A stretch of 34,847 bases of DNA, taken from the NCBI RefSeq assembly GCF_002289565.1, contig NZ_NTFY01000049.1:1-34847 (forward strand). The letters are read 5' to 3'. This document shows, one piece after another, positions 1-7,715 of the stretch. A program made the position numbers and the translations under genes. Within the stretch, counting starts at the first letter, position 1, and the number at the start of each line of letters is the position of its first letter. The DNA is from Rhodopirellula sp. SM50 (GTDB lineage Bacteria; Planctomycetota; Planctomycetia; Pirellulales; Pirellulaceae). The notes beneath the pieces are model-generated. The model was not told where the DNA came from. It searched no databases and was given only the letters and a program-made list of their open reading frames with translations.

Positions 1-85
1 CTTAAACACCGACTCCCCGGAATCATCCCCTACCTCGAAAATCCCTGAAAAAACCGGAGAAACCACTTGTCCAGAGCTCAGATGT

Positions 86-181
86 CTCGCTACGCTCGAC
101 CCTCCCGCACACGGGAGGGTTGCTTCCTAACTTGGTGCGTCTGCCCCTCGCTGCGCTCGACCCTCCCGCACACGGGAGGGT
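86..181. repeat. Two 35-bp direct repeats, each ending in a GC-rich hairpin
   Basis: Positions 86-120 and 147-181 are 35-base direct repeats differing at one base. Each ends in a perfect stem ACCCTCCC / GGGAGGGT with a six-base loop (99-120 and 160-181). A related hairpin with a longer loop lies at 25788-25828. The repeats sit downstream of the minus-strand response regulator, so they could form transcript 3' ends, although no T-tract follows the stems. The rest of 1-253 shows no gene. I infer a dispersed REP-like family; a genome-wide count is not possible here. Confidence 0.75.
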
Positions 182-253
182 GACTTGAAAACTGCACGAC
201 CTTGAGGGACGGGGGTCGGAATGGTCGCCATGGCTCGGTGCTTCCGGCGGGGG

Positions 254-907
254 TCAGTCCCTGCCGGCGCGGGTTTTTAGCACGGCGTATTCGGCGACTG
301 ACTCGGCGACGAGTTTTCGCAGTGCGGATTGTCGCCGGCGATCGACGGTCCGAGGGCTGATTTCCAGCTGTTCGGCGATTTCGCGGTTGGGGCGTCCTTC
401 GATGGCCAGGTCCAGCACGGCCTTCTCTTCGTTGGTGAGCTGGTCCAGGCGTTCTCTGGCCGAGCGGAGGTCTTGGCGTCTGGCATAGGCTTCGACGCTG
501 GACCGCATCGCCGCATTGATTTCATCCGCCAGGGCGTGCAGCTCGAAGGGTTTTTCGACGACGCTGACGGCACCGAGTTTCATCGCGTCGACGGCGGTCG
601 GCACATCGGCGAAAGCCGTCAACAGGATCACCGACAAGCAGCTGTCACGCTGAATGAGGCGTCGGAGCAGTTCCACGCCGCCAATGCCGGGCATTCGCAG
701 GTCGGTGATGACGCAGCCGGTCTCATGCTCCGACGTGGCGAGAAGCAAATCCTCGGGCCGATCGAACGTCTGGGGGGAGAATCCCAACTCTCGGAGGGAT
801 TCGGCCAGGGTCGTGAGCAGCTCCGTTTCATCGTCAACGATGTACAGACGACTCGCTTCATCGGGTACGTCGAGTTCTTTCACCGGATTCGTGCTGATCA
901 GCGGCAT
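254..907 (-). CDS. FixJ/NarL-type response regulator (REC + LuxR HTH)
   Basis: Two-component response regulator of 217 aa that should bind DNA when phosphorylated. The receiver domain covers about residues 20-135: acidic pair D25-D26, phosphoacceptor D69 in the ITDLRMPG motif, switch T97 and conserved K119 in the VEKPF motif. A LuxR/FixJ-type helix-turn-helix follows at about 156-212 (LTNEEKAVLDLAIEGRPNRE, then SPRTVDRRR). Order and length match the FixJ/TtrR family. No full histidine kinase is adjacent; a 70-aa protein resembling a phosphoacceptor helix lies upstream on the same strand after a 344-base gap. The ATG start has no clear Shine-Dalgarno. The target genes are unknown. Confidence 0.93.
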   Translation of the reverse strand: MPLISTNPVKELDVPDEASRLYIVDDETELLTTLAESLRELGFSPQTFDRPEDLLLATSEHETGCVITDLRMPGIGGVELLRRLIQRDSCLSVILLTAFADVPTAVDAMKLGAVSVVEKPFELHALADEINAAMRSSVEAYARRQDLRSARERLDQLTNEEKAVLDLAIEGRPNREIAEQLEISPRTVDRRRQSALRKLVAESVAEYAVLKTRAGRD

Positions 908-1209
908 CTTGGCTGTTCAATAGGTTGGAGTGATGAACGAGAGTGACCCACAGGATCGAGGTGTCGTGAAATCGTTCTGCGTGGGTCACCATGGGAGTCG
1001 TTTTCCAGAATCAGCCCTGCGTACTGCTGCCACCTTTCGCGGTGAGATCGTTTGACGGCCTTGCTGGCGACATGTCTCGGACAAATTTCTCGTCGCCTAC
1101 ACTTTAATCGATCCTTTGGCGTTCGCAAAAGCGCAACCGATGCTGATTTGCCGTTGAGTCTAGCAAAAACTGGGGCCAGACGCAGATCCGGCAGCATATG
1201 TCGGGCTGA

Positions 1210-1251
1210 TTCGGATTTCGAAAACGCTGGTTCGGATCTCCGAAACGCGGT
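1210..1251. repeat. Two imperfect 21-bp tandem repeats in a 344-bp gap
   Basis: Two adjacent 21-base units (1210-1230 and 1231-1251) both begin TTCGGAT and share about 16 of 21 positions. The second contains the dyad TTCGGA-TC-TCCGAA (1231-1244). They lie just past the stop codon of the 70-aa gene and upstream of the minus-strand response regulator, where an operator could sit; that role is inference. The rest of the 908-1251 gap shows no convincing gene. Confidence 0.4.
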
Positions 1252-1464
1252 TCAGGGATTTTGGTGGAGTGTTTGATTGGCGGTCCGGCCGGCCCGTTTG
1301 ACCGCGTCCAGGGCGTCGGCGCAGGACTGCAGCAACTCCGCGCGCAGCGGGCTTTCGGGCTCCCGTTGCAGTTTGATGGTGATCAATTCGAGCCTCATCG
1401 AGGCGATCGAAAGGTCGTTGTTGATTTGGTGCAGTGACTTGCGGATGCGGGGATCGGATTCCAT
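1252..1464 (-). CDS. 70-aa protein resembling a histidine-kinase phosphoacceptor helix
   Basis: Small protein encoded one base after the stop of the TIGR03545-like gene, so almost certainly co-transcribed with it. Residues 11-27 (SLHQINNDLSIASMRLE) resemble the first helix of a DHp domain, where a histidine is followed by an N-rich turn and a hydrophobic heptad, as in HWE/HisKA_2 kinases (H-x-x-x-N-N-L). A second amphipathic helix follows at about 41-62, so a two-helix hairpin is likely. No ATPase domain is present. It might be a free-standing phosphotransfer or kinase-dimerisation module, possibly linked to the downstream FixJ-like regulator. The helix resemblance is what I see; the function is inference. 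Confidence 0.7.
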   Translation of the reverse strand: MESDPRIRKSLHQINNDLSIASMRLELITIKLQREPESPLRAELLQSCADALDAVKRAGRTANQTLHQNP

Positions 1465-1465
1465 T

Positions 1466-3238
1466 TCATCGGAACCGACCGTTGAGGAATTCGTTCATCC
1501 GGCCGATGGTGACTTCGGAGGAGTCCACGCCATCGAGCAGTTTTTTGCCGAGGTCTTCCAGCAGCCCGTCGGCTTTCGCGGTCAGCGATTGGGCGGCCAG
1601 CTGTTGTTGATTGAACCAAGCGGCCAGTTTGGCTTCTTCTTGGGCAACGGTCTGTTGCACCTTTTGTTTCATCTGTTGTTTCGAGGCAGCGACTTGCCGC
1701 GTGATGGCGGTTTGGGCGGCGTCGCGAAGGATGTCGCCCAGGTTGGTTTCCATGTTCATCGACAAGTGGTCCCATCGGCCTTCGAATCCGGCGTCGATGG
1801 TGACCGCGTCGACTGCGGCCAGGCTTTCACGCAAGGCTTGGGTTGCCGAGAGCGATTCGTATTTTGAATCGACTTCCAGATCCAACCGAACGCCGGTCTG
1901 TTTGCTGACGAAGCGGCCTTGGATCTGTTCGCCTTCGCTCCGCATTTGCACCCAGATTTCGCGTTTCCCGCCGCTGACCTTCACCATCGCGCGGCTATCG
2001 TCGCCGAGCCGAGTTTCGGGAGCTTGGGATTGGGGCCAGTGCAAGGTCAAGCGGTCGATGTCGGAGTCATTGCGTCGGTCGCGAATGTAATCGACGTTGA
2101 CCACTTGGGGCCCATCCAGTTGGAGTTGTGCCCGCAGCGGTTCGGCCAGCAGTTGCGGGTCGGGAGTCAGATTCTCGACCGTGCCGGTCAGCGAGTACGC
2201 ATTGCCGTCGGCGCGCATCAGACCTTGGACCTTGCAGCGGCGAACCAGGATGTTCGGTTGACGCGTACGGCCGAGCAGATCGATATCGACACCGCGTCCG
2301 CGTTCGGTTTCCGGGGCGACGATGGTGTAGTTGGCCAGCGTGCGGCCGCCTTCCCAGTAGTCACGGATCGTGGCGATTTGGTTCTGAACCGCTTCGCTGA
2401 TCAGATCGATGCCAAAGTTTTGGGATTCGTTGAGGTTGCCGGGGATGTATTGATCGATCCGGTCCAGGTCGATTTGTTTGGCTTGTTGCAAGGAAGCGAC
2501 ATCGGCTTGGAATTGGGCCGGGACGGCATCGAGTGCCGCCAGGATCGACTTCAGTTCGGCGCGTGTTTCGTCCGCCAGTCCGACCGTTTTGCCGATCTTG
2601 TCCCAGTCGCGAAGCGGGTTTTCGATTTCGTTCGCGTTGGATTTGAAATCACGAACCTTTTGTTCCAACGCGCTGGCTCGTTTGGCGAGCGACTCGTATT
2701 CCCGCTGCCACCGCGTCTTGATCGCTTCACTGCGGCGAACGGTTTCCAAGTCCTTGGCGGCTTGTTCGGCTTGGTCGCCGAGCCGATCGGTGATGCTGCC
2801 GAGCAGATTGGAGAGGACGCCTGGCTTGTCCGACAAGCTGGGGGCTTCGAAATCTTCGTCGTCGCTCAGGTGTCCGCTCAGGTGTCCGCTCGTGTCGCGT
2901 TTGGCGCCGATTTGCAGACCCGTGATGCTGCCTTCGCGGGCGACCCAACGTCGATGCAAGATCGCGTTTCCATCGAGCGCCAGTTCGATCGCGTCGGCGC
3001 GGAATGCGTCGCGCATCTCCTTGGCGTCGCGGGGGTCGGCGACACGGAAATCTTCATAGCGAATCGTGGGCGGAAACAGTTTGACTTGCGTCGTTCCGAT
3101 CTCCACTTTCGCGCCCGTTGCGCTCTGTAATCCAAGGACCGTCACGTACCGGGCGACCGGGCCCAGACCCAGACCCAACAGCACGAGCACAGCCGAAACG
3201 ATCAACAGTCGTGTTACAACAAATCGCCAGCGAATCAT
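1466..3238 (-). CDS. TIGR03545-like envelope protein
   Basis: A 590-aa protein with one N-terminal membrane segment (about residues 8-31) and a large extracytoplasmic body. It includes a charged, probably coiled-coil stretch (about 160-205) and an Ala/Gln-rich helical C-terminus (about 525-565). I recognise the TIGR03545 type, an uncharacterised family of outer-membrane bacteria that usually occurs beside TIGR03546. Here that partner is immediately upstream, overlapping by 4 bp (ATGA), which implies translational coupling. The 70-aa gene follows after one base. Repeated short beta-like segments in the middle would fit an AsmA-like envelope protein, but that is a guess. An exact 12-bp tandem duplication (2864-2887) adds a GHLS repeat near residue 120. 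Confidence 0.85.
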   Translation of the reverse strand: MIRWRFVVTRLLIVSAVLVLLGLGLGPVARYVTVLGLQSATGAKVEIGTTQVKLFPPTIRYEDFRVADPRDAKEMRDAFRADAIELALDGNAILHRRWVAREGSITGLQIGAKRDTSGHLSGHLSDDEDFEAPSLSDKPGVLSNLLGSITDRLGDQAEQAAKDLETVRRSEAIKTRWQREYESLAKRASALEQKVRDFKSNANEIENPLRDWDKIGKTVGLADETRAELKSILAALDAVPAQFQADVASLQQAKQIDLDRIDQYIPGNLNESQNFGIDLISEAVQNQIATIRDYWEGGRTLANYTIVAPETERGRGVDIDLLGRTRQPNILVRRCKVQGLMRADGNAYSLTGTVENLTPDPQLLAEPLRAQLQLDGPQVVNVDYIRDRRNDSDIDRLTLHWPQSQAPETRLGDDSRAMVKVSGGKREIWVQMRSEGEQIQGRFVSKQTGVRLDLEVDSKYESLSATQALRESLAAVDAVTIDAGFEGRWDHLSMNMETNLGDILRDAAQTAITRQVAASKQQMKQKVQQTVAQEEAKLAAWFNQQQLAAQSLTAKADGLLEDLGKKLLDGVDSSEVTIGRMNEFLNGRFR

Positions 3239-4278
3239 CCTGCTGCTTTCCTTTCCTGGGAGTGACGCAATTGACGAAGCAGGTAATTGAGTGCTTCGTC
3301 CATCGGTTGCTCGGTTTCACGGTTTGCGACATCGCGGTCGGACGCACCGGGCGTCGCCTCGTCGTCGCGAAAATCCTTCATCCGAATCACGTCGATCCGA
3401 GTTTCGACGGAAACCATTTGTTCGTTGGTGGGCAGTGCGTCCGACAAGTTGGTTTCGGTTCTCGTCGTGGCGAGATCGGCTGCGGGGTTGTCGTCGCTGT
3501 CCTCGGACGCGTCGATCGGAATAAAGATCGGCTCGTTGGCAAGGACATTGTCAATCGGAATCGTCGTCGGGTCGGCCGCGCTCGGTTCGGCCAAGTCGCG
3601 TTTGCGGAGCGCGAAGCGTGGCGGCGGCACTGCATCCTGATCCTGCTGATCGATCAGCAGGGAAACCGCCTCGGGGGCTCGGACGCCTTCGGCATCCTCG
3701 GCAGCCGATCGGCGCGGTGACCGCAGTTCGTGTCCGCCATCTTTGCGGTCATGCTCTGTCGCCGAATCCGCCGCCGGCGACGTCTGTGTCACAGTGTCGG
3801 CTGTTTCCGTTTCCCCGGCTGTTTCAATGTTTGTCTCGCTGCTTGTTTTGGGGGCGGCCAATCGAAACAGCGGCAAGCAAATTGCGAAGAGGGGGAGCAC
3901 CGAGAGCGATCCGATCACCAAGCTGCCCAGCACCACGGTGTTGTTCAGGTCGGTCCACGGAACCACCGGTAACGACCAGGCCTGGGCCGCCCATTGGCTG
4001 CCCGAGGGATGCGTCAGCAGGTATTCACCCACTTGATGTGAGTACGGATCCAGCCGGGTCGCGACGAAGGAAACCGCGATCGCCACCACTCCCATCAGGG
4101 CGTGGTTGACCTTGAAACACAGCAGCGTGGCCAACACGATCAGGGCCATCAGGTTGCCGTGAGGGATGATTCCCAGCAGCACGCCCAACGCAACACCGCC
4201 GGCCAATTGGTGCGGGAAACGTCGTCCCGCAATCGCTTTTCGGACGTTGTTGAATAGCTTGAGCGAAAATATGACCAT
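3235..4278 (-). CDS. TIGR03546-like membrane protein
   Basis: A 347-aa integral membrane protein. Helices lie at about residues 24-54 (with the GIIPHGNL motif, as in DUF2062-like proteins), 56-74 and 113-140. A long acidic, low-complexity cytoplasmic or periplasmic tail follows to the end. Family: TIGR03546-like, the usual genomic partner of TIGR03545; neither has a known function. It overlaps the TIGR03545-like start by 4 bp. I chose ATG 4278 rather than the longer reading from 4317 because conserved-looking sequence begins at MVIFSLKLFNN and the extra 13 residues are polar and Cys/Arg-rich. The pair presumably acts as a complex in the envelope (inference). Confidence 0.85.
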   Translation of the reverse strand: MVIFSLKLFNNVRKAIAGRRFPHQLAGGVALGVLLGIIPHGNLMALIVLATLLCFKVNHALMGVVAIAVSFVATRLDPYSHQVGEYLLTHPSGSQWAAQAWSLPVVPWTDLNNTVVLGSLVIGSLSVLPLFAICLPLFRLAAPKTSSETNIETAGETETADTVTQTSPAADSATEHDRKDGGHELRSPRRSAAEDAEGVRAPEAVSLLIDQQDQDAVPPPRFALRKRDLAEPSAADPTTIPIDNVLANEPIFIPIDASEDSDDNPAADLATTRTETNLSDALPTNEQMVSVETRIDVIRMKDFRDDEATPGASDRDVANRETEQPMDEALNYLLRQLRHSQERKAAG

Positions 4279-4495
4279 TGCAGTGCGCCTCCATGCGCAC
4301 AGTTCACGACAGGGCATCCATCACAGGGGCTTATCGGCAGATCAACCGCTTGATATTCAATACAACCGTCACATTTTCACTTGCCAGGGCAGTTTCGTTG
4401 CTTCGGCAGCGAATCACGGATTTCGCGTGGGGAAGCCGGTGGCCGGGACTGCGCGGGGCGGTTGCAGCGAACCGGGGGGCCAACTTGGTGGCACG

Positions 4496-4528
4496 AAAAA
4501 CGGCTGGCGAACCGGAGTTCGTCAGCCG
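4496..4528 (-). terminator. Intrinsic terminator of the Gly/Met-rich protein gene
   Basis: Read on the minus strand, a GC-rich stem (CGGCTGACGAA pairing with TTCGCCAGCCG, one mismatch) with a short loop is followed directly by five T residues (plus-strand A-run 4496-4500). It lies about 56 bases after the stop codon at 4584 and before the next minus-strand gene. The rest of the 4279-4583 gap shows no gene. Confidence 0.8.
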
Positions 4529-4583
4529 TTGGTGTGATCCGACGGGCAGCCGAGCATGATCAAACGCTCGGTCGTGCGGGGGG

Positions 4584-5459
4584 TCAGCTATCGCTGGAGA
4601 GAGACTCGCTGGAGAGGGAGTCGCTGGATTCCGATTCGGTTTCGCTGCGAGATTCGGCGATCCGCGTGGCTTCACGAACGACGGCGATGGCCGATTGAAT
4701 CTCGATCGGCGAGAACCAGCGGACGTTGCCGGTGTACTTGCTCTCGACGCGGTTCTTGGCGGCCAGGGTTTCCCAGGGCAGCTTGTCCATCAAGTTCCAG
4801 GCTGCGGCTTGTGCGGTGTTTTGAGCGACCTGGCGATTGCCGAGCGCTTCGCACAGCACATGGACGCGGTCGTCTTGGGTGACGAAGTCCAAGGGGACAA
4901 TTTTGTAGGCCATTTTGGGAGTCGGATCGGGGCGTCCGTGTTCCAGGCAAACGGTGGTCACGGCGAGTTTTTGTTGACGTTGCGGGGGAATTCGCATGAA
5001 GCCACCCATGCCGCCTCCGCCCATGCCTCCCATGCCTCCGCCCATGCCTCCCATGCCGCCGCCGCCCATGCCACCGCCCATCGCTTGGCCGCCACCGCCG
5101 CCGCCCATGCCGCCGCCGCCCATGCCACCCATGCCGCCGCCCATACCACCCATGCCGCCCATCATTCCTTGGCGGTTGATCGGGACTCCGGCGAACGCCG
5201 CGGGCAGTCGCAGGGTCATCGGTTGGTCGGTCAGGTTATTGACGATGACGTTTGCTTTGGTGGTGTTCAGCGGGATGAATTTGACGTCGATTTTTCCTTC
5301 GTCGATCGCGGCAAACAGTTCGGCCTGGACGGTTTCGTCTTCGGCGGGAGCGTCTGCCAACGCCAGACCGGCGCTCAGGGCAACGCCGAGCGACATCATG
5401 CCGGCGAACACGCGGCGAGTAACAAGACGGGCAGGGATTGATTGGGTGCGATAGGACAC
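4584..5459 (-). CDS. Secreted Gly/Met-rich protein
   Basis: A 291-aa exported protein. The signal peptide covers about residues 1-36 (TRR then a hydrophobic run ending ALADA), with a twin-arginine look. A soluble domain follows (about 37-95), then a low-complexity GGM/GGGM run (about 98-154), a second soluble domain with two Cys residues (about 160-268), and a Ser/Glu/Asp tail (272-291). GTG is used as start, supported by AAGGAA seven bases upstream. Met/Gly-rich runs of this kind are frequent in planctomycete secreted proteins; they could be flexible linkers or metal-binding segments, and no function is established. The gene is monocistronic, with its own terminator downstream, and is divergent from phosphofructokinase. 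Confidence 0.82.
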   Translation of the reverse strand: MSYRTQSIPARLVTRRVFAGMMSLGVALSAGLALADAPAEDETVQAELFAAIDEGKIDVKFIPLNTTKANVIVNNLTDQPMTLRLPAAFAGVPINRQGMMGGMGGMGGGMGGMGGGGMGGGGGGQAMGGGMGGGGMGGMGGGMGGMGGGGMGGFMRIPPQRQQKLAVTTVCLEHGRPDPTPKMAYKIVPLDFVTQDDRVHVLCEALGNRQVAQNTAQAAAWNLMDKLPWETLAAKNRVESKYTGNVRWFSPIEIQSAIAVVREATRIAESRSETESESSDSLSSESLSSDS

Positions 5460-5833
5460 GTTCGAATTCCTTGTGCGATTGGAGCCGCAACGGTGATGAG
5501 ATTAACGCCCGGATGCGACCATGAAATGGGGATACCTTTCGACACCCCGCCTGACGCTGCGGGCAGCGTCGATTGGGGTGGATGAAACCGGGCCAGAGGA
5601 ATAAGGCGTTTGGATTCGCGGCCCGAACCTCCCCAGGGGATGATCGCAAATCGTTCCTCTTGCCAACCCCATCATAGATCGGCGTCCTCGCAGAACCAAG
5701 TGAAATCGTCGTCAGGAATTGCATTTTGGGCTATTGGAATCGGTCCTCGATGTCTACTTTCGCAGGGTCATACGCCCCGCGGCCCGTCAGCGGGGCGTTC
5801 TGAGAACGATCGGCAGGCAGGAGCAATCGCGGG
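5460..5833. promoter_or_regulatory. Divergent promoter region with a perfect 9-bp hairpin
   Basis: This 374-base gap separates the minus-strand Gly/Met-rich gene from plus-strand phosphofructokinase and must hold both promoters. I could not assign -35/-10 boxes confidently. A perfect dyad ACGCCCCGC / GCGGGGCGT (5772-5798, nine-base loop) lies 36 bases before the phosphofructokinase ATG. It has no T-tract, so it is either an RNA leader element, an operator or another dispersed repeat. AGGAG at 5819-5823 is the likely ribosome-binding site for the downstream gene. Confidence 0.45.
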
Positions 5834-7021
5834 ATGTCCGTTGAAATCACTGAAAATGGCGAGGTCCACATCTACGGTCGCGAGCGACTGGGGGAGCGAC
5901 CGAGGATCGGAATCCTGACCTCCGGCGGCGATTGCCCGGGGCTCAACGCGGTGATCCGGGCGACGACCAAAACCGCATTTTGGCTGGGTTATGACGTGGT
6001 CGGGTTTCGGGACGGATTCGAGGGGCTTGTCGATCCGATTCGCTACCAGGTGCTCAGCCCGCGGAACACCGCAGGCATTCTGGTGCAGGGGGGCACGATC
6101 CTGGGGTCGACCAACAAGGGCCGGTTCGCGGCGCGGGTTGGGGAAAGCGGCCGCGCGGAGCTGGATCCGCGGTTGATCGGTCGCGTTGTCGAGACGGTAG
6201 AACGCATGAAGCTCGAGGGGCTGATTGTCGTCGGCGGAGACGGGTCGCTGTCGACGGCACTGCAATTTCACGAAGCGGGGATACCGGTGGTCGGGGTCCC
6301 CAAAACCATCGACAACGACCTCAAAGCGACCGCCTTCACGTTCGGGTTTAATAGCGCCGTGCTGTGCTGTGCCGACGCGCTCGATCGGCTGCACACGACC
6401 GCCGCCAGCCACCAGCGGGTGATGGTGTTGGAGGTGATGGGGCGACACACCGGATGGATCGCCCTGCACGGCGGGATCGCCGGCGGTGCGGATGTGATCT
6501 TGGTTCCCGAGATCGAGTGGACCTATGACAACATCATTGCGAAAATCGCCGAACGTCGGGCACTGGAAAAGTACTTCACGCTGATCGTCGTGGCCGAAGG
6601 GGCCCATTTGCCTTCCGGCGGGCTGGTCGTCGAAGAACAGGCCGGGGTGCAAAACAAACAGGTCCGTCTCGGCGGGATCGGCCAGGTCATCGCCGAGGGT
6701 CTGGAGGGGATGATTGAACAGGATGTCCGATTCGTCGTGCTGGGACACCTGCAGCGTGGCGGCGGCCCGACAACCTTTGACCGCGTCTTGGCCAGCGAAT
6801 ACGGCGCCCACGCGGTGCGGCTGATCACCGAACGCAAATTCGGGCAAATGGTGTGCAGCGATCCGCCGGACATTCGCGATGTCTCCATTGCCGAGGCGGT
6901 CGACCAGATTCGCACCGTCGATCCGTCCGGCTCGGCCGTTCAGAGCGCCCGGGCGATGGGCATCTGCTTTGGCGACACGCCGGGATACGAAAACCCGTTC
7001 AAGCAATCACCGTCGGTGTAG
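5834..7021 (+). CDS. 6-phosphofructokinase, PFK_mixed type
   Basis: Phosphorylates fructose 6-phosphate at C1 in glycolysis (cytoplasm); 395 aa. Motifs: phosphate-binding TSGGDCPGLNAV (29-40), GGDGS (134-138), PKTIDND (156-162) with catalytic base D160, and substrate-binding VMGRHTGW (201-208). The two residues that track with phosphoryl donor are Gly137 (E. coli Gly104; Asp in PPi enzymes) and Lys157 (E. coli Gly124; Lys in PPi enzymes). This G/K combination belongs to the mixed TIGR02483-like group and occurs in an ATP-dependent Streptomyces enzyme, so ATP use is likely but not certain. AGGAG lies 10 bases before ATG. A 22-bp inverted repeat follows the gene. Confidence 0.95.
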   Translation: MSVEITENGEVHIYGRERLGERPRIGILTSGGDCPGLNAVIRATTKTAFWLGYDVVGFRDGFEGLVDPIRYQVLSPRNTAGILVQGGTILGSTNKGRFAARVGESGRAELDPRLIGRVVETVERMKLEGLIVVGGDGSLSTALQFHEAGIPVVGVPKTIDNDLKATAFTFGFNSAVLCCADALDRLHTTAASHQRVMVLEVMGRHTGWIALHGGIAGGADVILVPEIEWTYDNIIAKIAERRALEKYFTLIVVAEGAHLPSGGLVVEEQAGVQNKQVRLGGIGQVIAEGLEGMIEQDVRFVVLGHLQRGGGPTTFDRVLASEYGAHAVRLITERKFGQMVCSDPPDIRDVSIAEAVDQIRTVDPSGSAVQSARAMGICFGDTPGYENPFKQSPSV

Positions 7022-7041
7022 TGCTCGGTCAACGTTTAAAC

Positions 7042-7107
7042 GTGGCGTAAGCTTACAGCTTGCCGTCTCGATTCACTCGTGAAACGCAAGCTGGAAGCTT
7101 ACGCCAC
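7042..7107. repeat. Inverted pair of the 22-bp GTAAGCTTCCAGCTTGC-type repeat
   Basis: Positions 7042-7063 and 7086-7107 are inverted copies of a 22-base unit with one mismatch, separated by 22 bases, giving a long hairpin 20 bases after the phosphofructokinase stop. TTTCTT follows the right arm, so it may terminate that transcript. The same unit occurs as three direct copies at 34556-34631. Each unit also has an internal dyad AAGCT-TCC-AGCTT. The recurrence is visible here; classing it as a REP-like family is inference. Confidence 0.8.
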
Positions 7108-7130
7108 TTTCTTGCTGGCCCTGATAACAG

Positions 7131-7170
7131 AAAAACGGCCGGGTTTCACTCGAAAGCGAAACTCGACCGT
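7131..7170 (-). terminator. Minus-strand intrinsic terminator without an obvious gene
   Basis: On the minus strand a 13-bp stem (two imperfect positions; arms 7158-7170 and 7135-7147) is followed by TTTTT (plus-strand A-run 7131-7135). This is a good intrinsic terminator, but no confident minus-strand gene ends nearby. Weak candidates are an 81-codon frame at 7244-7489 or an untranslated RNA from the 7171-7650 gap. It might also act for the plus strand as an attenuating hairpin, although no T-run follows on that side. Confidence 0.55.
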
Positions 7171-7715
7171 CGTTTGAAAACCGAATCGCAAGTGGTCGGT
7201 GACGACGATTTCACTCCCACAGTGAACCCACCGTACCTCCCTCCTATTCGTCCGCGCCGAGTCCGCTGAACAGCAGACTCTCACCGGTAACCCGATTCAT
7301 CGGACGATCGTTGCGGCGAGCTTCCGCTTGAAACGACCGTTGCGATTGAATCGTCTTCTGCGACCTCGTTTTGCATCCGGTCGATCGCTCTGCGTTGAGT
7401 TTTCCGGCTGACTGTTGTTCCCCCCGTCGACAAAGCCTTCGTCGGCCCACCGCGCCGCCAATGCTGTCATCCCCAGTTGGCGAATTCACGACGCTCGCAT
7501 GCTCGAATGGGGCGGAGCAACGTTTTGTCGCATGCGGATCACCGGTATTGTGACGCTCACCGGAGGGGGTTGTCCGAATCTTTTACATCTCCGTTACATT
7601 CAAATGCCCCGATCGAGACAGACAGGGATTTACAAATCCTTAGACTTTGGCACACCCGAGCGGCAACCGAATGCCGCTCAGCACAAAGCAACGTCCTGAT
7701 CGAGGAATCGTCGTT
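7171..7715 (+). promoter_or_regulatory. Long upstream region of the desaturase gene with an 8-bp hairpin
   Basis: A 545-base gap before the desaturase start with no convincing gene; only short frames lacking ribosome-binding sites are seen. A perfect hairpin GAGCGGCA / TGCCGCTC (7658-7679, six-base loop) lies 36 bases before the chosen ATG, in what would be the mRNA leader, and GAGGA (7702-7706) is the ribosome-binding site. The AT-richer stretch around 7575-7650 is the most likely promoter position, but I cannot assign boxes. Confidence 0.4.

Noticed and set aside
1919..3130. Long plus-strand open frame (403 codons) opposite the TIGR03545-like gene
   Set aside because: It is antisense to a well-supported gene, has shadow-like composition and shows no recognisable domain or ribosome-binding site.
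5768..7006. Long minus-strand frame (412 codons) opposite phosphofructokinase
   Set aside because: The plus strand encodes clear phosphofructokinase motifs; the minus frame is Arg/His/Pro-rich with no domain, typical of GC-rich shadow frames.
7244..7489. 81-codon minus-strand frame upstream of the desaturase gene
   Set aside because: It ends near a good minus-strand terminator, but I see no ribosome-binding site and the sequence is low-quality Arg/Gln/Ser-rich; kept only as a possibility in the terminator finding.
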